DNA of 64,000 nt from Dehalococcoidia bacterium (GTDB lineage: Bacteria > Chloroflexota > Dehalococcoidia > SpSt-223): assembly GCA_026003895.1 (NCBI GenBank), contig BPIC01000001.1, forward strand, positions 957,796-1,021,795, given 5' to 3'. Below are positions 9,503 through 19,429 of this stretch, one piece after another. Below the pieces are notes generated by a model. That model did not search any database and was not told the DNA's origin. It saw only the letters and a list, made by a program, of their open reading frames with translations. The translations under genes were made by a program, and so were the position numbers. Positions within the stretch are counted from its first letter, which is position 1, and each line of letters opens with the position of its first letter.

Positions 9503-9976
9503 TCAGGCCTCCCCTCCGGTTCCATCGCGACCGATCTCCGGCTCGGCGGCTTCGGTTTCGCTTAACTGCCGTGCGGCGATACGGAAACCGGCTTCGAGGG
9601 CTTCCACCTGGCGCACCACCGTCTCGCAGGTGGCGACGAATTCGTCGGTCGTCAGCAGCGCTGGCGGCAGGTTATGCATATAGGAGATCACGGCTTGGCC
9701 ATTCACGGTCTCGATGCACCAAAATCCGCGCTGGTTTTGGGCGTTGCGTTCAAGGAGAAAGGCGAGCAGCGGCGCAGGAAGTTCTTGGGCGGACGATTCG
9801 CGTAGTGCGCTTTGGCACGAAAACTCCCAAACGTCTGCCATGTCGATCACGATCAGCGTCTGGGTACTTTCGCCGATGCCAAATTGAATGATCGCCCGCT
9901 GGTCGTTCAGATCTTGGATCGCGATGCCAGCGTCGTCGGCCAGGGCCTGAATTCGCTCGCGAAAGCCGTCCGCCAT
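9503..9976 (-). CDS. YbjN-like / type III chaperone-fold protein
   Basis: A 157-residue soluble protein with no signal peptide or membrane segment. The pattern (short acidic helix, RAIIQFGIGESTQTLIVIDM beta hairpin, a long mixed alpha/beta core with RGFWCIETVNGQAVISY, and a C-terminal helix TTDEFVATCETVVRQVEA) resembles YbjN-like proteins of bacteria, which share the fold of type III secretion chaperones. Their molecular role is unsettled. The C-terminal 20 residues are acidic and low in complexity. It is transcribed alone, towards the methyltransferase pair. The assignment rests on pattern only, so the confidence is moderate. Confidence 0.5.
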   Translation of the reverse strand: MADGFRERIQALADDAGIAIQDLNDQRAIIQFGIGESTQTLIVIDMADVWEFSCQSALRESSAQELPAPLLAFLLERNAQNQRGFWCIETVNGQAVISYMHNLPPALLTTDEFVATCETVVRQVEALEAGFRIAARQLSETEAAEPEIGRDGTGGEA

Positions 9977-10110
9977 GGGGCACCTCCTCGTCCGGGCGAC
10001 TGCCCGCGCAGATTGTGCCGAATTGGAGCGCGAATGTCGTCACCTAATCGGCTGGCATCTCGTCAGCGAACGCGCTAGGCTGCGAACGCAGATCGTCGCG
10101 AGGGTGCCGA

Positions 10111-10884
10111 GTGACCGAGCTTCGTCTTGTCTCTTGGAACGTGAATGGAATCCGCGCTGCAGAGCGCAAGGGCTTTCTCGACTGGCTGAGCGGCTGCGAG
10201 GCGGACATCGTGGCGGTCCAAGAGACCAAGGCGCACCCGGATCAGCTCTCGCCGGCGCTGATCAACCCGCCGGGCTACTTCTCGGCGTGGGTTGCCGCCG
10301 AAAAAAAGGGCTACAGCGGCGTGGCAACGTATTCCCGCGAGCTCCCAAAGCAGATTCGCGCTGGCCTCGGCGACCCGCGCTTCGACGGTGAGGGACGGGT
10401 GCTGGTGACCGAGTTCGAGCCGTTGACGTTGTTCAACATCTACTTCCCGAACGGCGGCCGGGGACCCGAATGGGTGCAGCACAAGCTCGCCTTTTACGAT
10501 CGCTTTCTCGAGGTGATCGCGCCGTACCTCGCCGAGGGCCGGCCACTGGTCGTCACCGGCGATGTGAACACGGCCTTCGCGGAGATCGACCTCGCGCGAC
10601 CGAAAGAGAACAGCAAGACAAGCGGCTTTCTGCCCGAAGAGCGGCAGGCGTTGGCGAGATTTTTCGAGGCCGGGCTGATCGATACATTCCGCCACCTTCG
10701 CCCGCACGAGGTGAAGTATTCCTGGTGGGACATGCGTTCCTTCGCCCGTCAGAAAGGCCTAGGCTGGCGCATCGATTACTTCTTCGTCTCGCCGGTACTG
10801 CGCGATTGCATCGTGGACGCCGACATCCACTGCGAGGTGGAAGGAAGCGACCACGCCCCCGTGAGCCTCACCCTTCGCCTTTAA
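10111..10884 (+). CDS. xth: Exodeoxyribonuclease III / AP endonuclease
   Basis: A 257-residue Mg-dependent DNA repair nuclease of the exonuclease III family, which cuts 5-prime to abasic sites and trims 3-prime ends in base excision repair. Diagnostic motifs are in order: [10 protein letters not shown] at the N-terminus, VQETK with the metal-binding Glu, [18 protein letters not shown], and the C-terminal SDHAPV with the Asp/His catalytic pair. The start is a GTG, as no ATG fits the conserved [13 protein letters not shown] opening. The gene is followed about 90 bases later by lepA in the same direction, with no shared regulatory feature visible. Confidence 0.95.
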   Translation: MTELRLVSWNVNGIRAAERKGFLDWLSGCEADIVAVQETKAHPDQLSPALINPPGYFSAWVAAEKKGYSGVATYSRELPKQIRAGLGDPRFDGEGRVLVTEFEPLTLFNIYFPNGGRGPEWVQHKLAFYDRFLEVIAPYLAEGRPLVVTGDVNTAFAEIDLARPKENSKTSGFLPEERQALARFFEAGLIDTFRHLRPHEVKYSWWDMRSFARQKGLGWRIDYFFVSPVLRDCIVDADIHCEVEGSDHAPVSLTLRL

Positions 10885-10978
10885 CGCCGACAAGGTCGTG
10901 TACACTTCAAGCGAGCATTCTCCGCACGCGACGTGTTCCCTTGGCGGCTCGCCGGGGTACCGTGCGGCCCGGGCCGGC

Positions 10979-12808
10979 ATGGATCAGCGATACATCCGCA
11001 ACTTCTGCATCATTGCGCATATTGATCACGGAAAATCGACGCTCGCCGATCGGCTGCTCGAATATACGGGCACGATCAGCCAACGGGAGATGGAAGACCA
11101 AGTGCTCGACTCGATGGACCTCGAGCGCGAGCGTGGCATCACCATCAAGCTTCATCCCTTGCGGATGTACTACACCGCAAGCGATGGGATCGAATACGAG
11201 CTGAACCTGATCGACACGCCGGGGCACGTCGACTTCACGTACGAAGTCTCACGCTCGCTCGCCGCTGCCGAAGGGGCGATCCTCGTCGTCGACGCGAGCC
11301 AAGGGATTCAGGCGCAAACGCTCTCCAACGTCTACCTCGCACTGGAAAACGACCTTCACCTGATCGCGGTCATCAACAAGATCGATCTGCCAAACGCCGA
11401 TCCCGAGAAGGTCATCCATGAAATCGAAGACGTGATCGGCATCGGTCGCGAGGACATCATCTTGGCCAGCGCCAAAGAGGGCCGAGGCACTCGGGAGATC
11501 CTCGAGGCGATCGTCCGTGAGATCCCGCCGCCTTCTGGGAAGCCGGATGCGCCAACGCGCGCGCTGATCTTCGACTCGAAATACGACCCCTACAAGGGAG
11601 TCATCGCCTACGTCCGCGTCGTCGACGGTGTGTTGGAGCGCGGCCGGCGCCTGCTGTTGATGTCGAACGAGAAGGAGATGGAACCCGTCGAAGTAGGGAT
11701 TTTCCGCCCCGGTATGACGCCGGTCGAGCGGCTGGAAGCCGGCGAATCGGGGTATGTCGCCACCGGTTTGAAACAGGTGCGCGATTGCCGGGTTGGCGAC
11801 ACCATCACGCTCGCTGATCAGCCGGCCGCGGAACCGTTGCCGGGCTATCAACCCGCCAAGCCGATGGTGTTTGCCGGCATCTACCCGGTCGAGGGGTCGG
11901 ATTACCCGCTGCTCCGCGACGCGCTCGACAAACTCAAGCTGAATGACGCTGCCCTCGTCTACGAGCCAGAGACGTCCGCCGCGCTTGGCTTTGGCTTTCG
12001 CTGTGGGTTCCTCGGTCTTCTCCACATGGAGATTATTCAGGAGCGTCTCGAGCGCGAGTACGGTCTCCAACTTCTCGCCACCGCACCGAGCGTCGAGTAT
12101 CACGTCACGAAAACGAATGGTGAAGTCCTTATCGTCGATAACCCGGCGGACCTGCCGCATGGATCGGTCATTCAGGATATCGCTGAGCCGTGGATGACGA
12201 TCACGGTGATTGTCCCCTCGCGTTACATCGGCCAGATTATGGAACTCGTCACATCGCGGCGCGGCGAGTTCATCAAGATGGAATATCTCGAGGCGACCGG
12301 CCGCACCGACAGCGCCGCCGGCGATCAGCGCGTGCTGCTGCAATATGACATCCCGCTCAGTGAGATTCTGATCGACTTCTACGACCAGCTGAAATCGCGC
12401 ACCCAAGGCTATGCCTCGCTCGACTACACCTTCAAAGAGTACCGATCGGGCCGGCTGGTCAAACTCGATATTCTCGTCAATAACCAACCAGTCGACGCGC
12501 TCTCGCTGATTGTCGACGCAAATTCTGCCTATGAACACGGGAAGCAGCTGGTCGAGAAGCTGCGCGGACTGATTCCGCGCCAGATGTTCGATGTGCCGAT
12601 TCAGGCGGCTATCGGCAGCCGCGTCATCTCACGCGAGACCGTACGTGCGCTACGCAAGAACGTGCTCGACAAATGCTATGGCGGGGACGTCACCCGCAAA
12701 CGCAAGTTGCTCGAGAAGCAGGCCGCTGGCAAGAAGCGAATGAAGCGCATCGGCCAGGTCGAGATCCCGCAAGAGGCGTTTTTGGCCGTTCTCCAAATCG
12801 GCCGCTAG
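10979..12808 (+). CDS. lepA: Elongation factor 4 (LepA)
   Basis: A 609-residue ribosome-binding GTPase, homologous to EF-G, which back-translocates stalled ribosomes and aids 30S assembly. The G1 loop AHIDHGKST, the switch segment ERERGITI, G3 DTPGHVDF and G4 NKIDLP are intact. The LepA-specific C-terminal domain ends in [18 protein letters not shown]. The open frame extends 27 codons upstream, but the ATG at 10979 gives the family-typical [18 protein letters not shown] start and is preferred. The stop TAG overlaps the stop of the convergent reductase-like gene on the other strand (CTAG at 12805-12808), so there is no room for a terminator between them. Confidence 0.96.
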   Translation: MDQRYIRNFCIIAHIDHGKSTLADRLLEYTGTISQREMEDQVLDSMDLERERGITIKLHPLRMYYTASDGIEYELNLIDTPGHVDFTYEVSRSLAAAEGAILVVDASQGIQAQTLSNVYLALENDLHLIAVINKIDLPNADPEKVIHEIEDVIGIGREDIILASAKEGRGTREILEAIVREIPPPSGKPDAPTRALIFDSKYDPYKGVIAYVRVVDGVLERGRRLLLMSNEKEMEPVEVGIFRPGMTPVERLEAGESGYVATGLKQVRDCRVGDTITLADQPAAEPLPGYQPAKPMVFAGIYPVEGSDYPLLRDALDKLKLNDAALVYEPETSAALGFGFRCGFLGLLHMEIIQERLEREYGLQLLATAPSVEYHVTKTNGEVLIVDNPADLPHGSVIQDIAEPWMTITVIVPSRYIGQIMELVTSRRGEFIKMEYLEATGRTDSAAGDQRVLLQYDIPLSEILIDFYDQLKSRTQGYASLDYTFKEYRSGRLVKLDILVNNQPVDALSLIVDANSAYEHGKQLVEKLRGLIPRQMFDVPIQAAIGSRVISRETVRALRKNVLDKCYGGDVTRKRKLLEKQAAGKKRMKRIGQVEIPQEAFLAVLQIGR

Positions 12809-13423
12809 GCGGTCAACACTTTGAAGGCGGTGTGTCGGCCAAAACCCCTGCCGAATGGCGAGCTGAAACCCAGAGCGAACCGACGGCGTCGACGAGGGGT
12901 GCTTGGTCGAGGCCTCCCACTCGAATCGGCCGCAGGCCCGACATCGCCAATCAATCGCTCAGCGACCTCCCGCGCCGCGTCGGCGCTGCAATAGAACAAG
13001 TCCCGCCGGCACACCGCCGAACTCCGGCTCCTCAAAATTCTCCCACCCCAGCGAATTGAACGCCCGTACGAGGAGGGCGCCCGGCGCGGCCTCGCCGAAT
13101 CGTCGCGAGCTGGTTAGCCACTGGCTCGCCGAAGCGATTGGTCGCGTCGATGACGATTTTGGCCGTCCAGCTGGCTGCGATGCTCGAAACACCAGGTCGG
13201 GGACGGCGGTTCCTAGGCACGGCGATCAAGACGACCTCGCCATAGGCCAGCGCCTCGCGAACGAAGGCGGCCTGCGCCGCCATCCCGGCGGCGAGTAACG
13301 CCTCTCGCGTCTTGGTGCTTGCCGGTTCTCGCGTGCCGAAGACGATATGGTGTCCGGCCTTGGACCATTTCGCGCCGAGCGGTCTTGCCGATGATGCCAT
13401 TGCCAAGGAATCGCGATCTCCAT
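12805..13423 (-). pseudogene. F420-dependent NADP reductase-like protein, frameshifted
   Basis: No single reading frame spans this gene, but its parts lie in order on the minus strand. A start MEIAI leads into a GNGIIG nucleotide-binding loop, then [96 protein letters not shown], and a tail [13 protein letters not shown]. This is the layout of the NADPH:F420 oxidoreductase (NpdG-like) family, about 205 residues. At least four single-base shifts break it, two of them within 25 bases near 13390-13410. Either the gene is decaying or the sequence is faulty. Its stop overlaps that of lepA. Confidence 0.7.
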
Positions 13424-13513
13424 CGTTGCTCCCATCGCTAACGTGCGAGGCACAGCGTACCCGGTCTCCGCCAACGTCGGCGTCCCCAATACTCCGCCGC
13501 GGATATGATCGGC

Positions 13514-14434
13514 ATGGTGACCACTGACTCCGCCACGTCGTATCTGCTGTTCGTCCAGCATGGCTGGGCGGATCGCGCGTCTTCGCTGCGGACGCTCGCT
13601 CGGGGGCTCGCTACGCCGAGGACGCGGGTCATCACCCCAAACTTGGGCTTCCTTCAAACGTGGATTCGGATGGACACGCTCGTCGACCGGGTAGAGCGGG
13701 AAGCGGAGCAAGCGCTTCGAGCATGTCCTGAGGCGCGAATTCGCGTGGTCGGCCATTCGATGGGCGGGCTCATCTGGCTTGAGGTGCTCGACCGTCACCC
13801 GGAGTGGTGGACCCGCGTCGACGGGGTTGTGCTCATCGGCTCGCCGATCGGCGGGGCCGACCTTGCGCACCTCGCCGACCCCCTTGACCTCGCGATCGGC
13901 CGCGATCTGAAGGTTGACCGGCGGCCCCTTGCCGCCCGGCTCGCCACCCATCTCCGGCTGCTCTCGATCGCCGGGAAATCGGACTCCTCTGGCGATGGGC
14001 TCGTTCGTGTCGCCAGCGCCAAAGCGCCGGGCGTTCGCCTCGTGGTCGTGCCAGGCGTTCATCACCGGGGGCTGCGCCGGAGCCGGCTCGTCGTGCTCAT
14101 CGCCCGCGAGTTCTTTCGCAACGGCGCGCCGAGCGTGCCGCCGCCGGAAGAACTGATCGGCCGGCTCCGCGCGCTCCCTGGAATGACTGATAGTAGAACA
14201 AGAACGGTCTTTCGGCCGCCGCTCGCCTTGATGTTCCGAGACGGCACGACCCTGCTCGCCGGCCGGACCGTGCTCGGAATCGACGAGGTCGCGCTGGTTG
14301 CGCCCGACGATACGCCGCTCTACGCCGGGTATGTGAGCTGGAGGTACGCTCCCCAGCTGCGCCACGGTCTGGCGGTGCTCCGCCGAGACTACGCTGACGC
14401 CCTGCTCTGGGCTTCGAAACGGATGGACTTATGA
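13514..14434 (+). CDS. Alpha/beta hydrolase, lipase-like (GHSMGG)
   Basis: A 306-residue cytoplasmic alpha/beta hydrolase. The nucleophile elbow RVVGHSMGGLIW is intact, and LLFVQHGWAD near the N-terminus supplies the oxyanion region. A His in VPGVHHRGLRRSR is the likely catalytic base, as in PGAP1/lipase-like esterases that handle lipid esters. The last 100 residues form an extra region without a known match. An ATG at 13505 is possible, but 13514 is equally plausible. The stop overlaps the ATG of another alpha/beta hydrolase (ATGA at 14431), so the two are co-translated. Substrate unknown. Confidence 0.75.
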   Translation: MVTTDSATSYLLFVQHGWADRASSLRTLARGLATPRTRVITPNLGFLQTWIRMDTLVDRVEREAEQALRACPEARIRVVGHSMGGLIWLEVLDRHPEWWTRVDGVVLIGSPIGGADLAHLADPLDLAIGRDLKVDRRPLAARLATHLRLLSIAGKSDSSGDGLVRVASAKAPGVRLVVVPGVHHRGLRRSRLVVLIAREFFRNGAPSVPPPEELIGRLRALPGMTDSRTRTVFRPPLALMFRDGTTLLAGRTVLGIDEVALVAPDDTPLYAGYVSWRYAPQLRHGLAVLRRDYADALLWASKRMDL

Positions 14435-15432
14435 TGAATCGCGTCTGGACGGCACGCCGAATCGGTTACGGGGCAGCGGCTGCCCTAGCTGCGTTGGGGC
14501 TGGGCGCCGCTTGGCTGACCCGCGTTCGGACCGACGACCTGCAAAGCCGGCCAAACCCAGCCGGTGATTACGCCGGCGCGGTCGAGCGCTTCCGCGCCCT
14601 CGCTGCGCTCGATGGACCGGAGGTGAATGCGGTCTGCCGATCGACTCTTCTGACCCATGGGCGGCGAACCGCGCGCGCCATCGTCCTCGTGCACGGCATT
14701 ACCAACTGCCCCGCCCAGTTCGAGCCGTTCGGCCGGCTCCTGTTTGAGCGCGGCTACAACGTACTGCTGCCGCGCATGCCGAAGAATGGCTACGCCGATC
14801 GGATGACGAACGCGCTTTCCGAGCTGACAGCCGAGCAGCTGCGCGACTTCGCCGACCGAATCGCCGACATCGTCGTCGGTCTCGGTGAGCAGACCATCAT
14901 CGCGGGTTTATCGGCCGGCGGCGTGATCGCCGCGTGGGTGACGCAGTTCCGGCCGGACATCGGGCGCACGGTGCTGATTGCGCCGTCGCTCGGACTCGGT
15001 CGTTATCGCTCCGGTGTCCAGTTTCTCCTCGCCGGCGCTCTGCTCCGGGGACCGAATATCCAGACGCAGCGCTTTCGCCCCTTCGAGGATGGACCTCCCT
15101 ACAGTTATTACGGCTATTCGACCCGGGCGCTCGGCGAGGTGCTGCGCCTTGGCCTCGCGACCGCCCGGGCGGCACTCCAGCGGCCGCCGGCGGTTCAGGA
15201 TGTGGTCGTGGTTACCAACGGCAACGACGCGGCCGTCAATAACAACATTACCCGTCAGCTCGTCTCGCTCTGGCAGTCGAAAGGGTTGCAGCGCGTGACC
15301 TCGTTCGACTTCCCGCGCAGCGCCGGACTGGTGCATGACCTGATCGACATTCATCAACGTCTCCAACGGACTAACCTGGTCTACCCGACACTCCTCGACC
15401 TTATCGACCGCGAACCGCCTGCCGGCGCCTGA
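14431..15432 (+). CDS. Membrane-anchored alpha/beta hydrolase
   Basis: A 333-residue hydrolase with an N-terminal hydrophobic segment (about residues 10-28) that can act as an uncleaved anchor, leaving the enzyme outside. IVLVHGITNCPAQF provides the oxyanion loop, and IIAGLSAGGVIAAW holds the nucleophile serine in GLSAGG. A C-terminal His in AGLVHDLIDIHQ is the likely base. It overlaps the preceding hydrolase by four bases, so the pair could act on one lipid-like substrate from the two sides of the membrane. That functional reading is an inference from gene order only. Confidence 0.75.
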   Translation: MMNRVWTARRIGYGAAAALAALGLGAAWLTRVRTDDLQSRPNPAGDYAGAVERFRALAALDGPEVNAVCRSTLLTHGRRTARAIVLVHGITNCPAQFEPFGRLLFERGYNVLLPRMPKNGYADRMTNALSELTAEQLRDFADRIADIVVGLGEQTIIAGLSAGGVIAAWVTQFRPDIGRTVLIAPSLGLGRYRSGVQFLLAGALLRGPNIQTQRFRPFEDGPPYSYYGYSTRALGEVLRLGLATARAALQRPPAVQDVVVVTNGNDAAVNNNITRQLVSLWQSKGLQRVTSFDFPRSAGLVHDLIDIHQRLQRTNLVYPTLLDLIDREPPAGA

Positions 15433-15467
15433 GGGTATACCTACTTCCCTTTTCTTGGAGGACGGCG

Positions 15468-16052
15468 ATGGCCCTGCTCGATCCGGTGCACAACCTTGTT
15501 GGCGAGAAGGTAGCGCTTGGGCCGCTTCGGCGCGATCTCGTGCCGCTCTATGCACGCTGGATGAACGACTTTGAGGTGACGCGCAACCTGGGCGCGTGGG
15601 TGGGCCCGCTACCAATCGAGCGCGAAGAGGCTTGGTACGACGCGGCGGTGCGCGACTCTAACGAAGCTCATTTCACGATCTACGAGCGGACGAGCGGCAG
15701 TCCTATCGGTACGTCCGGGCTGACTGGGATCGATTACCAGCATCGGCGGGCGACCTTTGGGATCGTAATCGGTGAGAAGGAATGCTGGGGCAAAGGATAT
15801 GGAGCCGAGACAGCGCGGCTCGTGGCTGGGTATGGCTTCACTGGCCTCGGACTTCATACCATCGAGCTGTCGGTGTATTCGTTCAATGAGCGCGCCATTC
15901 GGGCGTATCGGCGAGCGGGGTTTCGCGAGAACGGCCGTCGGCGTGAAGCATTTTGGGTCGCTGGCCGGCCCTACGACATCATTCGGATGGAAATCCTTTC
16001 AACCGACCTGCCGATCGGGGAACTGGGGCGGGTTGTGCTCGGTGTGGATTAA
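15468..16052 (+). CDS. GNAT-family N-acetyltransferase (RimJ/RimL-like)
   Basis: A 194-residue protein with the GNAT fold. The acetyl-CoA loop is the GEKECWGKGYGAETARLV segment, and the C-terminal ELSVYSFNERAIRAYRRAGF is the typical motif B with the conserved Tyr that protonates the CoA thiol. The opening KVALGPLRRDLVPLYARWMN resembles RimJ/RimL or spermidine acetyltransferase-like enzymes. The substrate may be a protein N-terminus, an amine or an antibiotic and cannot be chosen from sequence. It begins 35 bases after the hydrolase pair with TTGGAGG upstream of the ATG, so it may be part of that transcript. Confidence 0.85.
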   Translation: MALLDPVHNLVGEKVALGPLRRDLVPLYARWMNDFEVTRNLGAWVGPLPIEREEAWYDAAVRDSNEAHFTIYERTSGSPIGTSGLTGIDYQHRRATFGIVIGEKECWGKGYGAETARLVAGYGFTGLGLHTIELSVYSFNERAIRAYRRAGFRENGRRREAFWVAGRPYDIIRMEILSTDLPIGELGRVVLGVD

Positions 16053-16352
16053 CTCGTGGCTTGGCGGACGTTCAATTGAAGGATGAGCGGTCGCCGAACG
16101 ATCGGACCGACGAGGCGCACGGTCAGGCGCGGGCGGCGGCGGGCGAGCGGTTGTTTCATCGGCATTCCTGCCCTCGAAGCGTGCGGCGCGTCTGACGATC
16201 GCTGCGCCGTGCAACCGACGGGTTTTTCTCCCCAAGTTCCAGTATATGTCAACCCCGCACATCGGTGCGTAATCGTTGTGTTAGATGCGTAAATCATTCG
16301 TGAGCTGGTACCTATTGTATCCCCGATTCGGGCTAAAAGGTTCGTCACTGCG
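16053..16352. other. Intergenic stretch, possible promoter near its end
   Basis: This 300-base stretch between the GNAT gene and the haem-type membrane protein has no recognisable gene. The right part, about 16240-16345, is clearly more AT-rich than its surroundings (for instance TTGTGTTAGATGCGTAAATC around 16274-16293), which is what a promoter region would look like here. No specific binding site could be named. Confidence 0.4.
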
Positions 16353-17060
16353 GTGGGTTCGTTGAGCGCTCGCCGGTTTGCCACCCACCTCGGTGTGGCG
16401 CTCCTAACGGTGGCGACGCTGGCCCTGTCGGCGCGGTATCCGCGGGCCGAGACGTTCGTCCAAGCGGCGACGATCGGCTTCGGCTACTTGTCGCTCACGC
16501 TGATCGGAGCGACACTCCTCGTGGGTCCGCTCGCCCTTCGCCGACGGCCGCGCAATCCCGTCAATCTCTCTCTGCGGCGAGACCTCGGCATCTGGGCGGG
16601 GCTCACCGGTCTTGCCCATGTTGTGCTTGGTCTCCAGGTTCATTTCGGCGGCGATCCGATCCGCTACTTTGTTCAACCGATCGTTCGCGAGGCATATTTC
16701 GCGGTCGGCGAGGAAGAGCGGTATTTTGAGGTAGTCGCCGGCTGGGCGCCGCTCACCGACCTCTTTGGCCTCGCGAATTGGCTGGGTCTGGCGGCGACGA
16801 TCGTCTTGCTGCTGCTCCTTGTCCTTTCGAATGACCGAGCGCTCCGAGCGCTCCGTGGCCCGAGATGGAAGGCGCTGCAGCGATTGAACTATCTCCTCGT
16901 TCTGCTCGTTCTCATTCATACCGTCGCCTACCAACGTGTAGTCGAGCGGGAGGTTGGGTTCGCACTCGGGGTGGCGGGGCTCACGGGCGTTGTGCTCGCC
17001 GGCCAACTGATCGGAGTGTCACTCCACCGGCGGGCGCGCCGGACCCATCCATCTGCGTAG
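16353..17060 (+). CDS. Ferric-reductase-like / MsrQ-type haem membrane protein
   Basis: A 235-residue integral membrane protein with about six hydrophobic segments. It carries histidines in the pattern GLAHVVLGLQVHF and LLVLIHTVAYQRVV, spaced as haem ligands in the ferric reductase-like transmembrane superfamily, which includes MsrQ. These proteins pass electrons across the membrane from a quinone or flavin. No methionine sulfoxide reductase msrP gene is adjacent, so the role is open. The start is a GTG at 16353 in the same frame as a TTG at 16362. Neither has a strong ribosome binding site. The next gene encodes an exported beta-helix protein, with no clear link. Confidence 0.65.
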   Translation: MGSLSARRFATHLGVALLTVATLALSARYPRAETFVQAATIGFGYLSLTLIGATLLVGPLALRRRPRNPVNLSLRRDLGIWAGLTGLAHVVLGLQVHFGGDPIRYFVQPIVREAYFAVGEEERYFEVVAGWAPLTDLFGLANWLGLAATIVLLLLLVLSNDRALRALRGPRWKALQRLNYLLVLLVLIHTVAYQRVVEREVGFALGVAGLTGVVLAGQLIGVSLHRRARRTHPSA

Positions 17061-17159
17061 CCCAACTGGCCGGGATGCGCATCCGCCGGCAGGCTGGTAG
17101 AATGGCCGCCCTCGGCCCGGCCGAGCAGCGATCCGGTTGTTCACTGCTGGAGGTACGCG

Positions 17160-19085
17160 ATGCAGACGGTCCGAGCTCGCTGGCGGGCACTGGCGGTGAT
17201 CCTTCTTGTCTGCTCGGCGGCGCTTGCCATCGTTGCCCCGCGGAGCGCGGCCGCCGAGACGAAGCCGTGCACCGAGCAAGGCTTTCAGGAAGCCGCGACA
17301 GCGCCGGGCGGAACCTTCGATTTTTCCTGCGGCGTCAATACCACGATCACGGTGAACGGCGGGTACTCGCTGAACGCCGTGCCGATCGGCGGAACGCTCA
17401 CCATCGACGGCGGCAACCGGCTGACGGTCCGGCCGAAGAATCCGAACACGACGCTGTTTCTCATCACCGGCATTGGCAATACGAACAAGACCTTGGTCCT
17501 ACGGAACATGATCGTCGAGAACTGGACCCAAGGCACGATCCACGGGTCGGTCATTTCCTTTGCCCCGACTCATACCGTGATCGTGGAGAATGTCACCTTC
17601 CGGAATAACAGCGCGACGAATGGCCGGGCGGGCGGGGTGATCTTCGCCGGCGGCGTCCTGACCGTCACAGCCAGCACGTTCACCAACAATCTGGCCACGG
17701 GTGGGATTGACGCCGGCGGCGGGGCGATTGTCGCGGAGGCGCGTGCTCGGTCGTTGTCGATCACGAACAGCACCTTCATCAGCAACACCGGTGTGGTTGG
17801 TGGCGCGATCTCGACGACGATCACGACGACGATCAGCTCGTCGAGCTTCATCTCGAACACCGCGACGCGTACCCCCGGGCCCGGCGAGGATATCGAGAGT
17901 GTCGGTGGTGCGATCACGCTCGGTGAGGAGTTCAACTTCCCGTTCGTCGTGAGCAATTCGTATTTCCGGGAGAACCGCGCGGTTGCTCATGCTGTGTTGA
18001 ACATTCCGGCCGGCGGAAGCGGCCGGGCACGCGGCGGCGCGATTTATCACGGGCTTAGCGGGTCCGGTGGGATCACCGTCACGAGCACCTCATTCATCAG
18101 CAATACCGCCAGCGCTGCCGGCGCGTTCTCTGCGTCGCCGGGCAGCGGTCTCGCCGAGGGAGGCGCGATTGCGAATCGCTCGTTCGCGTCGCCGATGGTC
18201 ATCAGCGCGACCACCTTCGTCGGCAATCTCGCCTATGCCAAGGGTGCGAACCAAAACCCCGCCGGCTCGGGCGGTGCGCCCGGCGACGCCTACGGTGGTG
18301 CCATTTTCAGCTATTCCTCGCAGACTCGGGTCACCAACAGCACACTCGCCCTCAATCAGGCGAACGGCGAGAGTGAAGGCGCGGGCAACAGTCCGGCGGC
18401 GAACGGCAGTGGCCGAGGCGGGGGTATCAGCCTCGGCGGCGCGGCCGGTCTCGTGCTGAGCTACACCACCATCTTTAGCAACTCAGTCAGCTTCAACGGG
18501 ACGAACGGTGTCGGGGAGGGCGCAGGAATCTTTGTCGACGGTGCCGCGACCGCCCAAGTGCGCGGGACGATCATCGCCAAGAATACCCTCAAAACATCGC
18601 CGGTTCAGAATTGCGCGAGCGGCGCGAACGTCACATCGAATGGCTACAACCTGTCCGATGTCCCTGGCTGTAACTTTATTGGTACGGGCGATGTCCAGAA
18701 CGCGGCGAATCCGAACCTCGGGGCGCCGGCGAACAATGGCGGCCCGAGTATCGGTTCGGCAACAAACCCCGGAGTCCTGCTCACCATGTTGCCAGGGGCG
18801 GGCAGCCCGGCCATCGACACCGGCGGGACGAGCGCCAACGGCTGTCCCTCAGTCGACGAGCGCGGAGCAAGCCGGCCGGCCGGGCCGCAATGCGACAAAG
18901 GCGCGGTCGAGGTCGGCGGCGCACTGCCTGCCACGCCTACCCCCACCCCGTCGGTGACGCCCACCAGCACCGCCGTACCATCACCCACCGCCACACTGGC
19001 GCCAGGTCAGCAGTTGCGTGTCCGCGTCCCTGTCACCTCGCTGAACCGGCCGGCGGACGTGACCTCTCTCACCGGCGGCTGGTAG
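17160..19085 (+). CDS. Secreted beta-helix (choice-of-anchor Q type) protein
   Basis: A 641-residue exported protein. A signal peptide runs over about the first 32 residues (hydrophobic core, cleavage likely after SAAA). The body is a parallel beta-helix with many asparagine/serine-rich turns of the form TSTFxxNxA, for example TASTFTNNLA, TSTSFISNTA and SATTFVGNLA, as in polymorphic outer-membrane-like repeats. Near the end, LPGAGSPAIDTGG, CPSVDERGASRP and CDKGAVEV form the terminal module usual in such proteins. After it comes a Thr/Pro/Ser linker (PTPTPSVTPTSTA) and a short tail with no membrane anchor. Such proteins are common and variable in Chloroflexota; a role in surface structure or adhesion is likely but unproven. 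Confidence 0.85.
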   Translation: MQTVRARWRALAVILLVCSAALAIVAPRSAAAETKPCTEQGFQEAATAPGGTFDFSCGVNTTITVNGGYSLNAVPIGGTLTIDGGNRLTVRPKNPNTTLFLITGIGNTNKTLVLRNMIVENWTQGTIHGSVISFAPTHTVIVENVTFRNNSATNGRAGGVIFAGGVLTVTASTFTNNLATGGIDAGGGAIVAEARARSLSITNSTFISNTGVVGGAISTTITTTISSSSFISNTATRTPGPGEDIESVGGAITLGEEFNFPFVVSNSYFRENRAVAHAVLNIPAGGSGRARGGAIYHGLSGSGGITVTSTSFISNTASAAGAFSASPGSGLAEGGAIANRSFASPMVISATTFVGNLAYAKGANQNPAGSGGAPGDAYGGAIFSYSSQTRVTNSTLALNQANGESEGAGNSPAANGSGRGGGISLGGAAGLVLSYTTIFSNSVSFNGTNGVGEGAGIFVDGAATAQVRGTIIAKNTLKTSPVQNCASGANVTSNGYNLSDVPGCNFIGTGDVQNAANPNLGAPANNGGPSIGSATNPGVLLTMLPGAGSPAIDTGGTSANGCPSVDERGASRPAGPQCDKGAVEVGGALPATPTPTPSVTPTSTAVPSPTATLAPGQQLRVRVPVTSLNRPADVTSLTGGW

Positions 19086-19429
19086 CCAGCCCGCGCGCAC
19101 GCGCTTCGTTGGGACGCGAGCCCCAACACCGTGCAGCGGCATGGGCGCACATCCGGGGGCAACGTCTCGCTTGCCGAACCCGATGGTGGTTCAAGCGCGG
19201 GCGGCTCGGAGCCAGTCAGAGCGGCTTCGGCGAGGCGGCAGCAGCACCGCCGAGGCCGCCTTGGCAGTGCCCGGCGTCAGGGCGAGGACACGGTTGCCTC
19301 GCATTCGGAGGCGCGCATGCGTAGCAGGAACGGCGCCTTGCTTGCGAGGTCTCCCCAGAGAGTCCGCGACGGAGCTGCGCCGGGGAGGGAGGGATGAATC
19401 GAGCGCGGAGCGCGGCCCAAGACGGACGG
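19086..19429. other. Gap between convergent genes
   Basis: This 344-base gap separates the beta-helix gene from the livF stop on the other strand. Short open frames exist but carry no recognisable motif. A six-base inverted repeat, GTTGGG at 19109-19114 with CCCAAC at 19123-19128, lies just after the beta-helix stop and may help end transcription, without a T run. Nothing else was seen. Confidence 0.35.

Noticed and set aside
11249..12538. A 429-codon frame antisense to lepA
   Set aside because: Shadow of a conserved gene; composition is Arg/Asp/Val-rich with no motif.
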